Source: Pseudoalteromonas rubra (GTDB lineage Bacteria > Pseudomonadota > Gammaproteobacteria > Enterobacterales > Alteromonadaceae). From it: a stretch of 64,000 nucleotides of DNA. The DNA lies in contig NZ_JXYA01000027.1 of NCBI RefSeq assembly GCF_000967655.1, forward strand, positions 164,199 through 228,198. Direction: 5' to 3'. The notes beneath the pieces were generated by a model. The model saw only the letters and a list, made by a program, of their open reading frames with translations, searched no databases and was not told where the DNA came from. Positions 62,278 through 64,000 of the stretch are shown here, one piece after another (within the stretch, counting starts at the first letter, position 1; each line of letters opens with the position of its first letter). A program made the position numbers and the translations under genes.

Positions 62278-63798
62278 ATGAACGACATATCACAAAAATT
62301 AGCAGATTCGCTTGAGCAATTACAGCTGCTTCAGGAATCAGGAGTTGTTGCTATTCAGTCAAAGCAGCTTAGCCGGGTGCACCGAGAGCGGCTTTTAAAG
62401 CATGGATTTATTCGCGAAGTCATTCGAGGCTGGTATATACCGGCAATGCCAGATGAAAAACCTGGCGACAGCACCTCCTGGTATACTTCCTTCTGGGACT
62501 TCTGTGGTGCTTATTTATCAGAACGCTTCGAACAGTCCTGGAGCCTCTCGCCGGAGCAGTCAATTAGCCTGCATATTGGCGACAGAACCGTACCTCAGCA
62601 ATTGCTAGTGCGCTCACCAAAAGGAAATAACAAACCCACAGCCTTTTTGCATAACACCTCGATTTTTGATGTTAGGCTGAATTTGCCCGACGCTGAGCAC
62701 ATTGAAAATTTAGAGGGGCTTAACGTTTACAGCTTGGCTTCCGCTTTGGTCTATTGCTCGGCTAACCAGTTTCAACAGACACCAATTCAAATGCGTACCG
62801 CCTTATCTATGGTGACTGATGCCTCTGATGTGTTATCCGTTTTACTTGCGGGTAATCACAGTGTAATTGCGGGCCGGTTAGTGGGCGCTTTTAGAAATAT
62901 TGGCCGAGGTTTGATAGCAGACAATATACTTAAAGGCATGCAAGCGGCCGATTTGAAAGTATATGAAGAAGACCCTTTTGAGGACAAGGCGTTGGTCAGT
63001 TTCGGTCGCCGTGATGTCTCACCCTATGTGAATCGAATGCGGTTAATGTGGGCACAAATGCGTGAAAATGTGATTGTGCACTTTCCTTCAGCCTTAAGCC
63101 GAACCATCGACATCGAAATCTACATGGCTGAAGTAGAAGACAAATATGTCACAGACGCTTACCACTCACTGTCCATTGAAGGTTATCGGGTAACTCGCGA
63201 ATTAATAGAGCTGGTTCGTTCTGGTAATTGGCAAGCCGAGGGCTCAGACGAGAGTAAAAAGCACTTGGATGCCATGGCCGCCAAAGGGTACTGGGATGCA
63301 TTTCAGGAAGTAAAAAAAGCGGTTAGATCAGTGTTAGAAGGCAGAAATTCCGGTGACGTGTTGGAACAAGCGCACAGTGACTGGTACTTAGCTTTATTTG
63401 GTCCCAGTGTGGCTGCCGGTATTATTAAGCAATCTGATTTGGCTGGTTATCGGACTGGGCCTGTCTATATCCGCCAGTCTATGCATACGCCACCCAATCG
63501 AGAAGCAGTCCGCGACATGATGCCGACATTGTTCGACTTACTTGCTGAAGAAGAAAATGCAGCAGTTAGGGTTGTACTGGGACACTTTATTTTCGTCTAC
63601 ATTCATCCTTACTTTGATGGCAACGGTAGAATGGGTAGATTCATCATGAATTTAATGATGGCCGCAGGCGGATTCCCCTGGACAGTTGTACCTGTAGAGC
63701 GACGAGATGAATATATGGAGGCACTGGAAGCGGCCAGTGTTGGACAAGATATTGTGCCATTCACAAAGTTTTTAGCCTCACTACTACCGACATCTTAA
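62278..63798 (+). CDS. Fic-domain protein with AbiEi-like N-terminal domain
   Basis: A 506-residue protein from the ATG at 62278 (a GTG at 62266 is possible). Residues ~1-130 resemble the winged-helix/AbiEi antitoxin type (SGVVAIQSKQLSRVHRERLLKHGFIREVIRGWYIP). The C-terminal half is a Fic domain with HPYFDGNGRMGR at about residue 442, matching the HPFxxGNGRxxR active site for AMPylation. The inhibitory motif SLSIEG (S-x-x-x-E-G) lies in a helix before it, so this is a self-inhibited class II Fic. The DNA-binding domain and upstream repeats suggest autoregulation. It occupies the same place between module and orphan tip as the TA pair does behind module 1. Confidence 0.85.
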   Translation: MNDISQKLADSLEQLQLLQESGVVAIQSKQLSRVHRERLLKHGFIREVIRGWYIPAMPDEKPGDSTSWYTSFWDFCGAYLSERFEQSWSLSPEQSISLHIGDRTVPQQLLVRSPKGNNKPTAFLHNTSIFDVRLNLPDAEHIENLEGLNVYSLASALVYCSANQFQQTPIQMRTALSMVTDASDVLSVLLAGNHSVIAGRLVGAFRNIGRGLIADNILKGMQAADLKVYEEDPFEDKALVSFGRRDVSPYVNRMRLMWAQMRENVIVHFPSALSRTIDIEIYMAEVEDKYVTDAYHSLSIEGYRVTRELIELVRSGNWQAEGSDESKKHLDAMAAKGYWDAFQEVKKAVRSVLEGRNSGDVLEQAHSDWYLALFGPSVAAGIIKQSDLAGYRTGPVYIRQSMHTPPNREAVRDMMPTLFDLLAEEENAAVRVVLGHFIFVYIHPYFDGNGRMGRFIMNLMMAAGGFPWTVVPVERRDEYMEALEAASVGQDIVPFTKFLASLLPTS

Positions 63799-63856
63799 CT
63801 TGTTAAAAGGAGGAATGTTTTTCTCTTTTGATGGATCGTAAAGCCTGATCGCCCAT

Positions 63857-64000
63857 ATGAATGGTCGGATCTACGATGCAGACACCGGCCGGTTTATGCA
63901 GGCGGATCCGGTGGTGCAGGCACCTTCGAATCTTCAGAATTACAACGCTTACTCTTATGTGTTGAATAATCCGCTGAGCTATACGGATCCGAGTGGGTAT
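63857..64000 (+). CDS. Orphan RHS tip 3 (5' end, runs off the window)
   Basis: Starts at the conserved ATG of [18 protein letters not shown] and is open to the window end, which coincides with the DPSGY codons. The 144 bases are about 95% identical to the expressed gene's junction (44325-44468), closer than tip 2. There is no ribosome-binding site before the ATG, so it is a silent cassette. The toxin domain lies beyond the window. Confidence 0.85.
   Translation, partial: MNGRIYDADTGRFMQADPVVQAPSNLQNYNAYSYVLNNPLSYTDPSGY

Noticed and set aside
1..64000. tRNA or rRNA genes, or a tRNA as island attachment site
   Set aside because: I saw no tRNA- or rRNA-like sequence; the left island edge is in an EAL gene fragment.

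Overview
The window looks like a chromosomal segment of a marine gammaproteobacterium of the Alteromonadales, most likely Pseudoalteromonas. This rests on the gene content and order (rlmJ, ppx-ppk, a GcvR-like ACT protein, pst-phoU-pit, oxyR) and on the style of the proteins; no rRNA or tRNA was seen to confirm it.

Positions 1-31.4 kb are an ordinary core region. It holds the start of msrA, an RND efflux pair, a small membrane-protein operon, two secreted DUF1566 proteins, a YggN-like protein, an amidohydrolase/SDR pair, slyD, a mltD / MBL-fold / zapA / TIGR02449 cluster, rlmJ, a solute-binding protein, an EAL-HDOD protein, ppx-ppk, a GcvR-like regulator, pstCAB-phoU, a DUF47 protein with a Pit transporter, and oxyR. 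Good PhoB-box candidates lie in front of ppk (beside a tandemly duplicated palindrome) and pstC, which ties polyphosphate and phosphate uptake to one regulon.

At about 31.4 kb the core is interrupted. Only the last ~60 codons of an EAL-domain gene survive, and an accessory island runs from there to the window end. It opens with a secreted beta-propeller protein and, two bases later, a 4134-residue secreted SpvB/YD-repeat/RHS protein with an unrecognised C-terminal toxin tip and two candidate immunity genes. Behind it is a repetitive array. A 115-bp repeat built on a GGCGCTCAGTGAGCGCC terminator occurs at 46.7 kb and 55.5 kb, with a partial copy at 56.2 kb. Two divergent copies of a six-gene mobile module follow such repeats: a divergent unknown gene, a small DNA-binding protein, IstA- and IstB-like transposition proteins, a DnaG-type Toprim-N protein and a tyrosine recombinase. 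Each module is followed by a stabilisation-type gene (a DUF4258/MqsA-like toxin-antitoxin pair; an AbiEi-like/Fic protein) and then by a promoterless orphan RHS tip that begins with the same ~147 bp as the tip junction of the giant gene.

My reading is that the island is an RHS toxin-tip array that grows by insertion of mobile units next to cassette terminators. The unit module - TA/Fic - RHS tip - immunity - terminator repeat appears once complete (46.7-55.6 kb, bounded by 95% identical direct repeats) and once running off the window end. The conserved 147 bp would let a silent tip replace the expressed one by homologous recombination. The architecture is visible in the sequence; the mobility and att-site roles are inference.
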